DNA from: Streptosporangiaceae bacterium
GTDB taxonomy: Bacteria > Actinomycetota > Actinomycetes > Streptosporangiales > Streptosporangiaceae
Assembly (NCBI GenBank): GCA_030045295.1
Contig: JASIGD010000508.1
Location: 1-11,166 of the forward strand
Reading direction: 5' to 3'
DNA: 11,166 nt
This document shows, one piece after another, positions 1 through 7,185 of this stretch (its first letter is position 1; each line of letters starts with the position of its first letter). A program made the translations under genes and the position numbers. The notes under the pieces were generated by a model that had not been told where the DNA came from, did not search any database, and saw nothing but the letters and a program-made list of their open reading frames with translations.

Positions 1-1296
1 GGCGAGGTGTCCGGCGCCCGTTACGAGGAAATCGCGATCACCGCGATCACCGCGAACCCGCGGCAGCCGCGGCTGAGCTTCGACGAGGACGCACTCGACG
101 AGCTTGCCGAGTCCATCAGGCAGGTCGGCCTGCTGCAGCCCGTGGTCGTCCGCGCGGCCGGGCCCGGCAGGTACGAGCTTGTCACGGGCGAGCGCAGGTG
201 GCGCGCGGCGCAGCGGGCCGGCCTGGGCGAGATCGGCGCCATCGTCAAGCAGACGCACAACGACGACATGCTCAGGGACGCGCTGATCGAGAACCTGCAC
301 CGCCAGCAGCTCGACCCGCTCGAAGAGGCCGCGGCCTACCAGCAGCTCCTCGATGACTTCGGCGCCACCCACGAGGAACTCGCCCGCAAGATCGGCCGCT
401 CCCGGCCGCACATCACCAACACCCTCCGGCTGCTGAACCTGCCGCCGGCCGTGCAGAAGCGGGTGGCGGCGGGAGTGCTCAGCGCGGGCCACGCCCGGGC
501 GCTGCTCGGCCTGGAAGACCCCGAGGCGCAGGAACGCCTGGCGGGCCGCATCGTCGCGGAGGGCCTGTCCGTGCGCGCCGTCGAGGAGATCGTCGCGGTC
601 GGCTCCGACGAGTCACCGCCGCGCCGTTCGCGTACCGCGGCCAAGCCGCCGACCGCTCCGGCCCTGACCCACCTGGCCGACCGCCTCTCCGACCTGTTCG
701 AGACCAGGGTCAAGGTGGAGCTCGGGCGGCGCAAGGGAAAGATCGTCGTCGAGTTCGCGACCGTCGATGACCTGGAGCGGATCGTGAAGGCGATGACCTC
801 CGACGCGCCCGGACGGGAGCCGTCGGAGTTAGGGACCGCGCGGCGCGCCCGCCCCCGCTGCCCGTCCGCATGTTTCACGGGAAACATCCGCGATCCGGCG
901 GCTACCGGGAGGCGGTTGAGCGGATGTCGGCGAGGAAGGCGTCCACGTCGGCTTCGGTCGTGTCGAAGGCGGTCATCCACCGGACCACCGACCGCTTCTC
1001 GTCCCACACGTGGAAGAACCAGTCCCGCTGCAGGGCGGCGATGTGCCGGGGGCGGAGCCGGGCGAAGACCGCGTTGGCCTGGGCCGGGTAGACGATCTCG
1101 ACGCCGTGCACAGCGCTCGCGCCCTCGGCCAGCCGGCGGGCCATGGCGTTGGCGTGGGCCGCGTTGTGCCGCCAGAGGTCGCCCTGCAGGAGCGCGGCGA
1201 ACTGGGCCGCGACGAATCGCATCTTTGAGGTCAGCTGGGTCTGCTGCTTGCGGAGGTACGGCACATCCGGGGCCAGCCCGGAGCGCATCACGATGA
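1..1296 (+). CDS. parB: Chromosome partitioning protein ParB (5' partial; abnormal 3' end)
   Basis: ParB is the CTP-dependent clamp that loads at parS and works with ParA to segregate the origin. The frame is open from base 1. The GTG at 7 is probably internal, because the N-terminal ParA-contacting segment of actinobacterial ParB is missing, so the gene starts upstream of the window. Counting from that GTG, I see NPRQPR at 17-22, the CTP-binding GERRWRA at 61-67, ENLHR at 95-99, a helix-turn-helix near 121-143 and the C-terminal dimerisation segment ending in DLERIVKAM near 263. Homology stops at about base 800-810. The frame as given then runs on to a TGA at 1294-1296, giving an Arg/Pro-rich tail that is antisense to the threonine aldolase gene. 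A TAG at 830-832 in the +1 frame, and a TTA codon at 829-831 one substitution from a stop, suggest the true end is near 830. Confidence 0.93.
   Translation, partial: GEVSGARYEEIAITAITANPRQPRLSFDEDALDELAESIRQVGLLQPVVVRAAGPGRYELVTGERRWRAAQRAGLGEIGAIVKQTHNDDMLRDALIENLHRQQLDPLEEAAAYQQLLDDFGATHEELARKIGRSRPHITNTLRLLNLPPAVQKRVAAGVLSAGHARALLGLEDPEAQERLAGRIVAEGLSVRAVEEIVAVGSDESPPRRSRTAAKPPTAPALTHLADRLSDLFETRVKVELGRRKGKIVVEFATVDDLERIVKAMTSDAPGREPSELGTARRARPRCPSACFTGNIRDPAATGRRLSGCRRGRRPRRLRSCRRRSSTGPPTASRPTRGRTSPAAGRRCAGGGAGRRPRWPGPGRRSRRRAQRSRPRPAGGPWRWRGPRCAARGRPAGARRTGPRRIASLRSAGSAACGGTAHPGPARSASR
871..886. promoter_or_regulatory. parS centromere-like ParB-binding site
   Basis: The 16-base sequence TGTTTCACGGGAAACA differs from the canonical bacterial parS palindrome TGTTTCACGTGAAACA at one central position. 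Outer arms of seven bases (ATGTTTC and GAAACAT, 870-876 and 881-887) are perfect inverted repeats. It lies about 40 bases past the likely end of parB and 15 bases before the end of the convergent aldolase gene. That position fits the clustering of parS near parAB and the origin in actinobacteria. Binding by this ParB is inferred from the match. Natural actinobacterial parS sites often carry one or two mismatches. Confidence 0.85.
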
Positions 1297-1930
1297 GGGC
1301 TTCCGCGCCCATCGCGCCGTTCTTCGTACCGCCGAAGCTGAGCGCGTCCGCGCAGTCCGCCAACTCGGCCAGCGGGCAGTCCAGGTAGGCGGCCGCGTTG
1401 GCCAGGCGCGCGCCGTCGAGGAACACGCGCAGGTCGCTGGCCCGGCAGAAGCCTGCTATCTTCCGCAGTTCGGCGAGCGTGTAGCACGTTCCGAGCTCGG
1501 TCGACTGGGTGACAGCCACTACGCCCGGCTGGGCCCGGTGGTCGTCGCCGCGCCCGGACATCTGTTCGGCGATCAGCTCGGGAGTCAGCTTGCCGTCCGC
1601 GGCCGGCACCGCGAGCAGCTTGGTGCCGAGCAGGCGTTCAGCCGATCCGCACTCGTCGGTATTGATGTGCGCGGATTCAGCGCAGATGACAGCCTCATGC
1701 CTGCGCAGCAGGACGCTGAGGCCGAGGATGTTGGCGCCGCTGCCGTTCAGCACGAGGAAAGCGCCGCCGCTGGCGCGGAACGTCGCGCGCAGGTCGGCGG
1801 TTACCCGCTCGGTCCGCTCATCGGCGCCGTAGGCGACCGCGTCGCCCGCGTTCGCATCCACGATCGCGCGCAGCACGGCCGGGTGCGCGCCCGCGTGGTT
1901 GTCGCTGCCGAAGCTCTTGCGTCGTGTCAT
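902..1930 (-). CDS. ltaE: Low-specificity L-threonine aldolase (beta-eliminating lyase family)
   Basis: This is a PLP enzyme of fold type I that would cleave L-threonine or L-allo-threonine to glycine and acetaldehyde in the cytoplasm. The 342-residue length is normal for the family. Visible landmarks are SDNHAG near 9-14, the cofactor-stacking histidine in SAHIN (H88), the aspartate of [10 protein letters not shown] (D172), and SFGGTKNGA, whose K203 should form the PLP Schiff base. The ATG start at 1928-1930 lies 8 bases after the ddl stop. An AGGCGG-like ribosome site overlaps that stop, so it is probably co-transcribed and translationally coupled with ddl. The gene ends convergent to parB, with the parS-like site just beyond. 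Substrate preference (Thr, allo-Thr or another beta-hydroxy amino acid) cannot be read from the sequence. Confidence 0.9.
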   Translation of the reverse strand: MTRRKSFGSDNHAGAHPAVLRAIVDANAGDAVAYGADERTERVTADLRATFRASGGAFLVLNGSGANILGLSVLLRRHEAVICAESAHINTDECGSAERLLGTKLLAVPAADGKLTPELIAEQMSGRGDDHRAQPGVVAVTQSTELGTCYTLAELRKIAGFCRASDLRVFLDGARLANAAAYLDCPLAELADCADALSFGGTKNGAMGAEALIVMRSGLAPDVPYLRKQQTQLTSKMRFVAAQFAALLQGDLWRHNAAHANAMARRLAEGASAVHGVEIVYPAQANAVFARLRPRHIAALQRDWFFHVWDEKRSVVRWMTAFDTTEADVDAFLADIRSTASR

Positions 1931-1938
1931 CGGTCCGC

Positions 1939-2892
1939 CTAGGCGCCGCGGGCGGCGGCGACCTCGAGCAGGCTGACGCAGGTAGGGCCGAACGCGTGAC
2001 CCGACGCCTCGAGCGCCATCGGCAGCGTGCTCGTCTCCGTCATCCCCGGTGAGACGTTGACCTCGAGGAAGAACGCCGTGCCCGCATCATCCACGATCAG
2101 GTCGGTCCTGGACAGGTCGCGGAGCCCGAGCACCGAGTGGGCGGCCGTGGCGATCCGGGCGGCCTCGGCCGCGACGTCACCCGGCAGCCGGGCCGGAACG
2201 TAGAACTCTGTCTTGCCCGGGGTATACCTGGCCGCGTAATCGTAGCCGCCGTCGCCCGGGACGATCTCGACCGCGGGCAGCGCCTGCGGGCCGCTGCCCA
2301 GGTCCACTACCCCGACCGCGACCTCCGTTCCGGTGACGAACCGCTCGATCAGCGCGATGTCGCCGTAGGCGAAGCAGCTCAGCAGGGCGGGCGGCAACTC
2401 GGCTGCGGCGCGTACCTGGCCGGCGCCGAGCGCTGAGCCGCCGCGAGACGGCTTGACGTACAGCGGGAGCCCGAGTCTGGCGATGATCAGGTCGATCACC
2501 GCGGAGGCGCCGAGGTCATGGAACGTTTCCCGCGGCAGGGTCACCGATGGCGGGGTGATCAGCCCGGCCGCCGCGACCAGGGCCTTGGCCGTGGGCTTGT
2601 CGAACGCCATCTGGCAGGCGCTCGCGACCGAACCGACGTACGGTACGCCGAGTAGCGCCAGGACTTCCCTGATCGCGCCGTCTTCCCCGGATGCGCCGTG
2701 AATGACGGGGAACACCGCGCTCGGCGGGTCGGCGCGCAGCCGGCCGAGAAGATCGGAGTCGGCGTCCGCCACCACGGCGTCGATGCCCGCCTCGGCCAGG
2801 GCATCACGGACCCGGTCGCCGGAGCGCAGTGACACTTCCCGCTCGGGGGACAGCCCGCCGGCGAGTACGACGACACGATCGAGTTGGTACAT
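1939..2892 (-). CDS. ddl: D-alanine--D-alanine ligase (compact form)
   Basis: An ATP-grasp ligase that would join two D-alanines for the peptidoglycan stem peptide. The 317 residues resemble E. coli DdlB in length more than the roughly 350-370-residue Ddl typical of actinobacteria. Motifs in order: GGLSPEREVSLRSG with E17 (DdlB E15), HGASGEDG at 65-72, PYVGS at 84-88, KPSRGGSALG with S153 (DdlB S150), YDYAARY with Y223 (DdlB Y216, the D-Ala-type tyrosine), RTD with D264, and EVNVSPGMT with E277 and N279. Two active-loop changes stand out: R222 replaces DdlB K215, and A154 replaces S151. The ATG at 2890-2892 is 27 bases after the aminotransferase stop, in a small AT-rich patch. It may be a second ddl beyond the usual locus, or a ligase with a shifted substrate. 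The family call is firm and the exact substrate is less so. Confidence 0.88.
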   Translation of the reverse strand: MYQLDRVVVLAGGLSPEREVSLRSGDRVRDALAEAGIDAVVADADSDLLGRLRADPPSAVFPVIHGASGEDGAIREVLALLGVPYVGSVASACQMAFDKPTAKALVAAAGLITPPSVTLPRETFHDLGASAVIDLIIARLGLPLYVKPSRGGSALGAGQVRAAAELPPALLSCFAYGDIALIERFVTGTEVAVGVVDLGSGPQALPAVEIVPGDGGYDYAARYTPGKTEFYVPARLPGDVAAEAARIATAAHSVLGLRDLSRTDLIVDDAGTAFFLEVNVSPGMTETSTLPMALEASGHAFGPTCVSLLEVAAARGA

Positions 2893-2919
2893 GATTTCGA
2901 ATAATCCCGTTAAGTTTGG

Positions 2920-4197
2920 CTAATGGATGCTAGTCGGCGGGCCGAAGTCATCCCGCAGCTGGATTTCTGTCTCGACCACCGACGCGAGCCGGCGGATCCC
3001 CTCGAAGATCCGCTCCGGGTCGGGCAGGGAGTAGCACAGCCGCGCGTACTGGCCGCCTGAGCCGTCCGCGTAAAAGCCGGTTCCCGGCACGTAGGCGACC
3101 CGCGACGAGATCGCCCGGGGCAGCATGGCCTTGGCGTCGACGCCGTCCGGGAGCCTGAGCCACACGTAGAATCCGCCGGCCGGCCGGGTCCAGTGGCAGC
3201 CTGGCGGCATCATCCGGGACAGCGCGGTCAGCGTGGCGTCCCTTCGTTCACGGTAGAGCTCGCGGAAATTCTTGATCTGCTCGAGCCACGGCTGGGTCGT
3301 CAGGTACTCGCGCACGGTCAGCTGCGAGAAGCTGGAGTGGCAGAGCACGGCCGACTCGGCGGCCAGGATCAGCTTGTCCTTGATGGCCGGCGGCGCGACC
3401 GCCCATCCGACCCGCACGCCCGCCGCGAAAGTCTTGGAGAATGTGCCGAGGTACACGACCCCTTCGTCGTCGTCCGCCCGCAGCGCCGGCATCGGATCCC
3501 CGTCGAAACCGAGCAGGCCGTACGGGTTGTCCTCGACCACGAGCAGGCCGGCGCGGTGGCAGATGTCGAGAATCCGGTGCCGCCGCCCGGCGGCGAGCGT
3601 CACCCCGGCCGGGTTGTGGAAATTCGGCACCGTGTAGAGGAACTTGGCGCGTCGGCCGGCCGCCGCGGTGCGCCGGATAGCCTCCTCGAGCGCCTCGGGG
3701 ATCAGCCCGTCGTCGTCCATCGCGACGTGCACCACGTCGGCCTGGTAGGCGGCGAAGGCGCCAAGGGCGCCGACGTATGACGGCGCCTCGGCGAGGACCA
3801 CGTCCCCGGGGTCGACGAAGATCCTGGCGAGCAGGTCAAGGGCTTGCTGGGAGCCGACGGTGACCACGGTCTCGTCGGGGTGAGCCCGCACCTTCTCCAG
3901 CGCCATGACATCGCAGATCCGCTCCCGCAGTCCGGCGTCGCCCTGCGCCGTGCAGTACTGCAGCGCGCGATCGCCCTGGCTGGCTATCAGCTGGCCGACC
4001 ATCTCGCCGACGGCGTCCAGCGGGAGGGCGGACACGTACGGTGAGCCGCCGGCCAGCGAGATGATCTCGGGCCGGGCGGCGACGGCGAACAGGGCCCGGA
4101 TTTCCGAGGCGACCATGCCGACGGCACGTTCGGCGTACTGGCCCACGTAGGGGTCAATTCGCTGTCGCTGCGATGCGGGCTGCAGTCCGGCGGTCAC
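2920..4197 (-). CDS. PLP-dependent class I/II aminotransferase (2-aminoadipate aminotransferase-like)
   Basis: A cytoplasmic fold-type I transaminase of the LysN/aminoadipate-type group, without the GntR-type DNA-binding domain seen in MocR regulators. With the start used here it has 425 residues. PLP residues are N195 in PNFHNPAG, D223 and Y226 in VVEDNPYG, the Schiff-base K255 in GTFSKTFAAG, and the carboxylate-binding arginine R386 in ARLCYS. I chose GTG at 4195-4197 because AGGAG (4202-4206) lies four bases upstream. The GTG at 4252-4254 would add 19 residues but has no ribosome site, and family homology begins only around residue 15. It heads the aminotransferase – ddl – aldolase unit and diverges from the acetyltransferase gene. 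The amino donor and acceptor are unknown; aromatic, branched-chain or aminoadipate substrates are all possible. Confidence 0.88.
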   Translation of the reverse strand: MTAGLQPASQRQRIDPYVGQYAERAVGMVASEIRALFAVAARPEIISLAGGSPYVSALPLDAVGEMVGQLIASQGDRALQYCTAQGDAGLRERICDVMALEKVRAHPDETVVTVGSQQALDLLARIFVDPGDVVLAEAPSYVGALGAFAAYQADVVHVAMDDDGLIPEALEEAIRRTAAAGRRAKFLYTVPNFHNPAGVTLAAGRRHRILDICHRAGLLVVEDNPYGLLGFDGDPMPALRADDDEGVVYLGTFSKTFAAGVRVGWAVAPPAIKDKLILAAESAVLCHSSFSQLTVREYLTTQPWLEQIKNFRELYRERRDATLTALSRMMPPGCHWTRPAGGFYVWLRLPDGVDAKAMLPRAISSRVAYVPGTGFYADGSGGQYARLCYSLPDPERIFEGIRRLASVVETEIQLRDDFGPPTSIH

Positions 4198-4332
4198 GGC
4201 TCTCCTGAAGTCGGTCGGCTCTGTTATTCCCGGAGGGACGCCCCACTCTGTCACCGCCGAGTATCATGCCAGGATAAGGGGTACCTGTGGCCGTTGATGG
4301 ATTCTGTCGGGAATGGCCTGCCGGGGAACAGG
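4198..4332. promoter_or_regulatory. Divergent intergenic region between aminotransferase and acetyltransferase genes
   Basis: This 135-base gap separates the two divergent starts and must hold the leftward promoter of the aminotransferase unit and the rightward one for the acetyltransferase gene. It is less GC-rich than its surroundings. On the plus strand TATCAT at 4262-4267 resembles a -10 box but has no good -35 partner. On the minus strand GTGACA (4249-4254) matches five of six -35 positions, with only a weak GGGAAT at -10 spacing. I see no convincing operator palindrome. The region call is secure; the promoter elements are guesses. Confidence 0.35.
4202..4206 (-). promoter_or_regulatory. 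Shine-Dalgarno site fixing the aminotransferase start
   Basis: On the minus strand this reads AGGAG within CAGGAGAG, four bases before the GTG at 4195-4197. The alternative GTG at 4252-4254 is preceded by TACTCGGCG, with no purine-rich ribosome site. This supports the shorter protein. Confidence 0.6.
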
Positions 4333-4959
4333 ATGTCGCGCCGTATCGTCAATATCACGCTGGACAATCTCGGCGACCTGCCGCCGAAGTGCCGTAAGTG
4401 CGTTTTCTGGGAACTCGGCCCGGTCAGCCGGGCGCGCGCCGAGGAAAGCGGCGACCCGGGACTCGAGAAGGAGTCGTGGGTATCGTCGGTGCTGCTCGAG
4501 TGGGGCAGTTGCGGCAAGATCGCGTATGTCGACGGCGTCCCCGCCGGATATATGCTCTTCGCGCCGCCGCAGTACGTGCCGCGCTCGATTGCCTTTCCCA
4601 CCAGCCCGGTGAGCGCTGACGCGGTCTTGTTCATGACCGCGCATCTGCTCAGCGAGTTCGCCGGCGGGGGGATCGGCCGGATGCTGGTGCAGGCGATGGC
4701 CAAGGACCTCACCCGGCGCGGCGTGAAGGCGATCGAGGCCTTCGGTGACCGCCGCTGGACGTCGCCAGCCTGCATGCTGCCGGTCGATTACCTGCTCGCC
4801 GTGGGGTTCAAGACCATCCGCCCGCACCACCATTACCCGCGGCTGCGGATGGAGCTCAGGACCATCCTGACCTGGCGGGAGGATGTCGAGGTGGCGCTTG
4901 AGCGCCTGCTCGGCTCGATGACCCCGACGGCGCCCCAGGGCGCGCTGCGGCCCGTGTGA
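4333..4959 (+). CDS. GNAT-family N-acetyltransferase
   Basis: A 208-residue cytoplasmic protein of the acetyltransferase family that actinobacteria commonly carry beside trxA and parAB. The acceptor is unknown. The fold core is visible at YVDGVPAGYMLF (65-76), then the acetyl-CoA loop EFAGGGIGRMLVQ (108-120), and a C-terminal GFKTIRPHHHYPRLRMELR strand region. The loop deviates from the usual (R/Q)xxGx(G/A): the first basic residue is A110. An N-terminal CRKC (20-23) could bind metal or react with thiols. I chose ATG 4333-4335 because family members begin with a similar MxRR segment and GGGGAA lies just upstream. TTG 4294 or ATG 4297 would add 12-13 residues. It ends 34 bases from the convergent trxA stop. 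A short GC hairpin at 4930-4943 lies inside the coding end and has no U-tract. Confidence 0.82.
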   Translation: MSRRIVNITLDNLGDLPPKCRKCVFWELGPVSRARAEESGDPGLEKESWVSSVLLEWGSCGKIAYVDGVPAGYMLFAPPQYVPRSIAFPTSPVSADAVLFMTAHLLSEFAGGGIGRMLVQAMAKDLTRRGVKAIEAFGDRRWTSPACMLPVDYLLAVGFKTIRPHHHYPRLRMELRTILTWREDVEVALERLLGSMTPTAPQGALRPV

Positions 4960-4993
4960 GCAGGGACCAGGAAGCAGCCCCGGACGAGAGGGT

Positions 4994-5317
4994 TCAGATG
5001 TAGTCGGCGAGCTCGCGGAGCAGGGCCGACTTGGGCTTGGCGCCGACGATCTGCTTGACGACCTCGCCGCCGGAGAACACGTTCATGGTCGGGATGGCCA
5101 TGATCCCGTAACGCTGGGATACGGCGGGATTGTCGTCGATGTTCAGCTTGACGACATCGATCTTGTCCGCGTACTCCGTCGCGATCTCCTCGAGGATCGG
5201 GGCAACCATGCGGCACGGACCGCACCACTCGGCCCAGTAATCGACGATGACCGGCTTGTCGCTCTTCAGGACCTCCGCCTCGAAAGTCTCGTCCGTCACG
5301 ACCTTGGTCGCGCCCAC
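4994..5317 (-). CDS. trxA: Thioredoxin
   Basis: A small cytoplasmic dithiol protein that reduces protein disulfides and is itself reduced by the neighbouring TrxB. With GTG 5315-5317 as start it has 107 residues, the classic length. The redox motif WCGPC falls at 31-35 (C32, C35), the buried aspartate at D26 and the cis-proline at P76 in AIPT, all numbered as in E. coli thioredoxin. The ribosome site AAGGG (5329-5333) lies 11 bases upstream. A second GTG at 5324-5326 is in frame but only two bases from that site, so it is less likely; the longer frame upstream has no family match. It follows trxB by 43 bases and forms the end of the leftward cluster. No clear terminator is seen in the 34 bases before the convergent acetyltransferase stop. 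Confidence 0.96.
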   Translation of the reverse strand: MGATKVVTDETFEAEVLKSDKPVIVDYWAEWCGPCRMVAPILEEIATEYADKIDVVKLNIDDNPAVSQRYGIMAIPTMNVFSGGEVVKQIVGAKPKSALLRELADYI

Positions 5318-5360
5318 GATGATCACATCCCTTAGCTCGCGATGAGTGTTTCCTGCTTTT

Positions 5361-6296
5361 CTAGGATTGGTCCTTGCTCGCCAGCCAGCGCTCCGCGTCG
5401 AGCGCCGCCGCACAGCCGGTCCCGGCCGCGGTCACGGCCTGCCGGTACGTGCGGTCAACCACGTCGCCGCAGGCGAACACGCCCTCGATGGCCGTGCGCG
5501 TCGAGGGCTGGCTGACCAGGAGGTAGCCGTCCGGGTCGGTAGCGAGCTGCCCGGAGAACAGGTCTGACCGCGGGTCGTGCCCGATCGCGACGAAGACCCC
5601 GGTCACCGGCAGCACGTGTTCCGTGCCGTCCTTGGTGTTCTTGACCCGCACGCCGGTCACCCGATCGGACCCGAGGATCTCGGCCACCTCGCTGTTCCAC
5701 AGGAACTTGATCTTGGGGTTGGCCAGCGCGCGGTCCTGCATGATCTTCGAGGCGCGCAGCGCGTCCCGGCGGTGGATGACCGTCACCGACTTGCCGAACC
5801 GGGTGAGGAACGTGGCCTCCTCCATGGCCGAGTCACCGCCGCCGACGACCGCGATGTCGTGGCCGCGGAAGAAGAACCCGTCACAGGTGGCGCACCAGGA
5901 GACGCCGTGCCCGCCGAGTTCCTTCTCCCCTGGCACCCCGAGTTCCTTGTACCGGGAGCCGGTGGCGATGATCACCGCCCGGGCGAGGTAGGTCTCGCCG
6001 TCGGTCTTGATCACCTTGGGGGTTGCGGTCAGGTCCACCTCGGTCACGTCATCGGGCACCAGCTCGGCACCGAACCGTTCGGCCTGCTTGCGCATCGAGT
6101 CCATCAGCTCAGGGCCCATGATGGCGTCGGGGAAGCCGGGGAAGTTCTCCACCTCGGTGGTCTGCATGAGCGCGCCGCCAGCCGTGACCGACCCCTCGAA
6201 AACCAGGGGCCTGAGCTCGGCGCGAGCCGCGTAGAGCGCCGCCGTGTAACCGGCCGGGCCGGATCCGATGACGACGACGTTCCGGACTTCGGTCAC
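5361..6296 (-). CDS. trxB: Thioredoxin reductase (NADPH, low-Mr type)
   Basis: A cytoplasmic FAD enzyme that passes electrons from NADPH to thioredoxin. It has 311 residues, typical for the bacterial class. In numbering that adds three residues from an upstream TTG (6303-6305), I see the FAD-binding GSGPAG at 14-19, the redox pair CATC at 138-141, the NADPH-site GGGDSA at 155-160, HRRD at 178-181 (NADPH rather than NADH) and the FAD-site GD at 280-281 followed by [10 protein letters not shown] use GTG 6294-6296 because AAGGG at 6306-6310 is nine bases upstream, whereas it abuts the TTG, and VTEVRNV aligns with known starts. It is followed by trxA. A SigR/SigH-type promoter lies about 45-70 bases upstream, so trxBA is likely induced by disulfide stress. 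Confidence 0.96.
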   Translation of the reverse strand: MTEVRNVVVIGSGPAGYTAALYAARAELRPLVFEGSVTAGGALMQTTEVENFPGFPDAIMGPELMDSMRKQAERFGAELVPDDVTEVDLTATPKVIKTDGETYLARAVIIATGSRYKELGVPGEKELGGHGVSWCATCDGFFFRGHDIAVVGGGDSAMEEATFLTRFGKSVTVIHRRDALRASKIMQDRALANPKIKFLWNSEVAEILGSDRVTGVRVKNTKDGTEHVLPVTGVFVAIGHDPRSDLFSGQLATDPDGYLLVSQPSTRTAIEGVFACGDVVDRTYRQAVTAAGTGCAAALDAERWLASKDQS

Positions 6297-6340
6297 TTCC
6301 GCCAACCCTTATCAACCCCTCATCCGACTGGCATTCAGTG

Positions 6341-6366
6341 AACCGATCCTAGGGCGCGGATGTTCC
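6341..6366 (-). promoter_or_regulatory. SigR/SigH-type thiol-stress promoter for trxBA
   Basis: On the minus strand, GGAAC (6362-6366; GGGAAC with 6367) is followed by 18 bases and then GTT (6341-6343). This matches the GGAAY-N18/19-GTT promoter of the actinobacterial disulfide-stress sigma factors SigR (Streptomyces) and SigH (Mycobacterium), which are known to drive trxBA-type operons. The -35 element lies in the last codons of the anti-sigma gene and the -10 just past its stop. A transcription start near 6334 would leave a leader of roughly 38 bases before GTG 6296. The motif is seen; use by a SigR homolog, whose gene is not in this window, is inferred. Confidence 0.72.
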
Positions 6367-7185
6367 CGGAAGCGTGGTGCTAGCGAGCTTGCCCGAGCAG
6401 TCAGGGGTCATCACCCAGGCCGTGTAGCGCCCGCCGCTGAGCGCGACGATGATGGTGGCCGGCTGGCCCTGGTAACGGGCGTTCTCGACCAGGACCGGGC
6501 TGACGCCACCGGTCACCTGGCGCACGCACGCCAGGAGCCTTACGGACGGCGGCTGGCCGGCTGCCGCGGGCGTCCGCCTTTCCTGGGCGACCTGCCGTGC
6601 GAGCTGCTCGCCCAGCGTGGCGTGCAGGTAGTCGGCACGGCTGTTGACGACGAGGAAGCTGGACGACGCCCGGATCTCCGGGAACTCGGCCCGGCCCGCC
6701 GTTCCTTTCGCGGCCCCGGCGCTGGCGTTCGCGGCGGCCGGCGCCGCCTCGGTTCCGGACGCGGTGGAGCTCGCGGGGCCCGCGCTGAGGCGGCTGAGGC
6801 CGTACCCGCCCGCGGCGAGCGCGATGATGGCGGCCGCCGGGGCGAGCACCCGCACGGCCACCAGCCGGAAGCCGCGGTGCCTGGCCGGCCGTCTGTGCCT
6901 CGCGCGCTCACGCGAGCCGTCACCACCGGCCCGTTCGGAATCATTTTTCTGTGCCGCCTCGGCGGCCAGCACCGACTCGAGCCGGCGAGCCACGCCGTCC
7001 GGCACGGTCGGCGCGGGAACCGCGGCGAGCAGCGCGGAAACCTCGGCCAGCTGGGCGCTGAGAGCCGAACAGCGCTCGCAGTCGGCCAGGTGCGCGGCCA
7101 TCCTGGTGCCGCGGCGCCCGGTGATGAGCCCCGCGCGGAACTCGGCCACGACATCGGGGTCCAGGTGGGTCATCTGCCCCGTCAT
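6349..7185 (-). CDS. rsmA: Zinc-finger transmembrane anti-sigma factor of SigM
   Basis: A single-pass membrane protein expected to hold SigM inactive at the membrane until an envelope signal frees it. The 278 residues show a cytoplasmic anti-sigma domain with H32xxxC36xxC39 (the ZAS zinc motif), a charged Arg-rich stretch at 90-107, one membrane segment at about 108-128, an Ala/Gly/Ser/Thr-rich linker at 135-165 and an extracytoplasmic domain at about 166-278. That domain has two cysteines, C220 and C263, which could form a disulfide. The ATG at 7183-7185 overlaps the sigM stop as ATGA, with GGGAGGAG at 7190-7197, so the two are translationally coupled. Position matches mycobacterial Rv3912. 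No protease site can be assigned. Confidence 0.88.
   Translation of the reverse strand: MTGQMTHLDPDVVAEFRAGLITGRRGTRMAAHLADCERCSALSAQLAEVSALLAAVPAPTVPDGVARRLESVLAAEAAQKNDSERAGGDGSRERARHRRPARHRGFRLVAVRVLAPAAAIIALAAGGYGLSRLSAGPASSTASGTEAAPAAANASAGAAKGTAGRAEFPEIRASSSFLVVNSRADYLHATLGEQLARQVAQERRTPAAAGQPPSVRLLACVRQVTGGVSPVLVENARYQGQPATIIVALSGGRYTAWVMTPDCSGKLASTTLPGTSAP

Noticed and set aside
336..1487. Minus-strand open frame (383 codons) spanning the parB 3' half and part of the aldolase gene
   Set aside because: It lies in another frame of the aldolase and antisense to parB; Arg-rich translation without domains.
4264..4833. Minus-strand open frames of 174-189 codons opposite the acetyltransferase gene
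   Set aside because: Both are antisense to a gene with clear family homology, and neither shows a recognisable motif or ribosome site.
4930..4943. GC hairpin (GCGCC-CCAG-GGCGC) near the end of the acetyltransferase gene as a terminator
   Set aside because: Short five-base stem within coding sequence and no following T-tract; ordinary for this base composition.
5577..6341. Plus-strand open frame (254 codons) opposite trxB
   Set aside because: Antisense shadow of thioredoxin reductase; no family resemblance and an atypical amino-acid composition.
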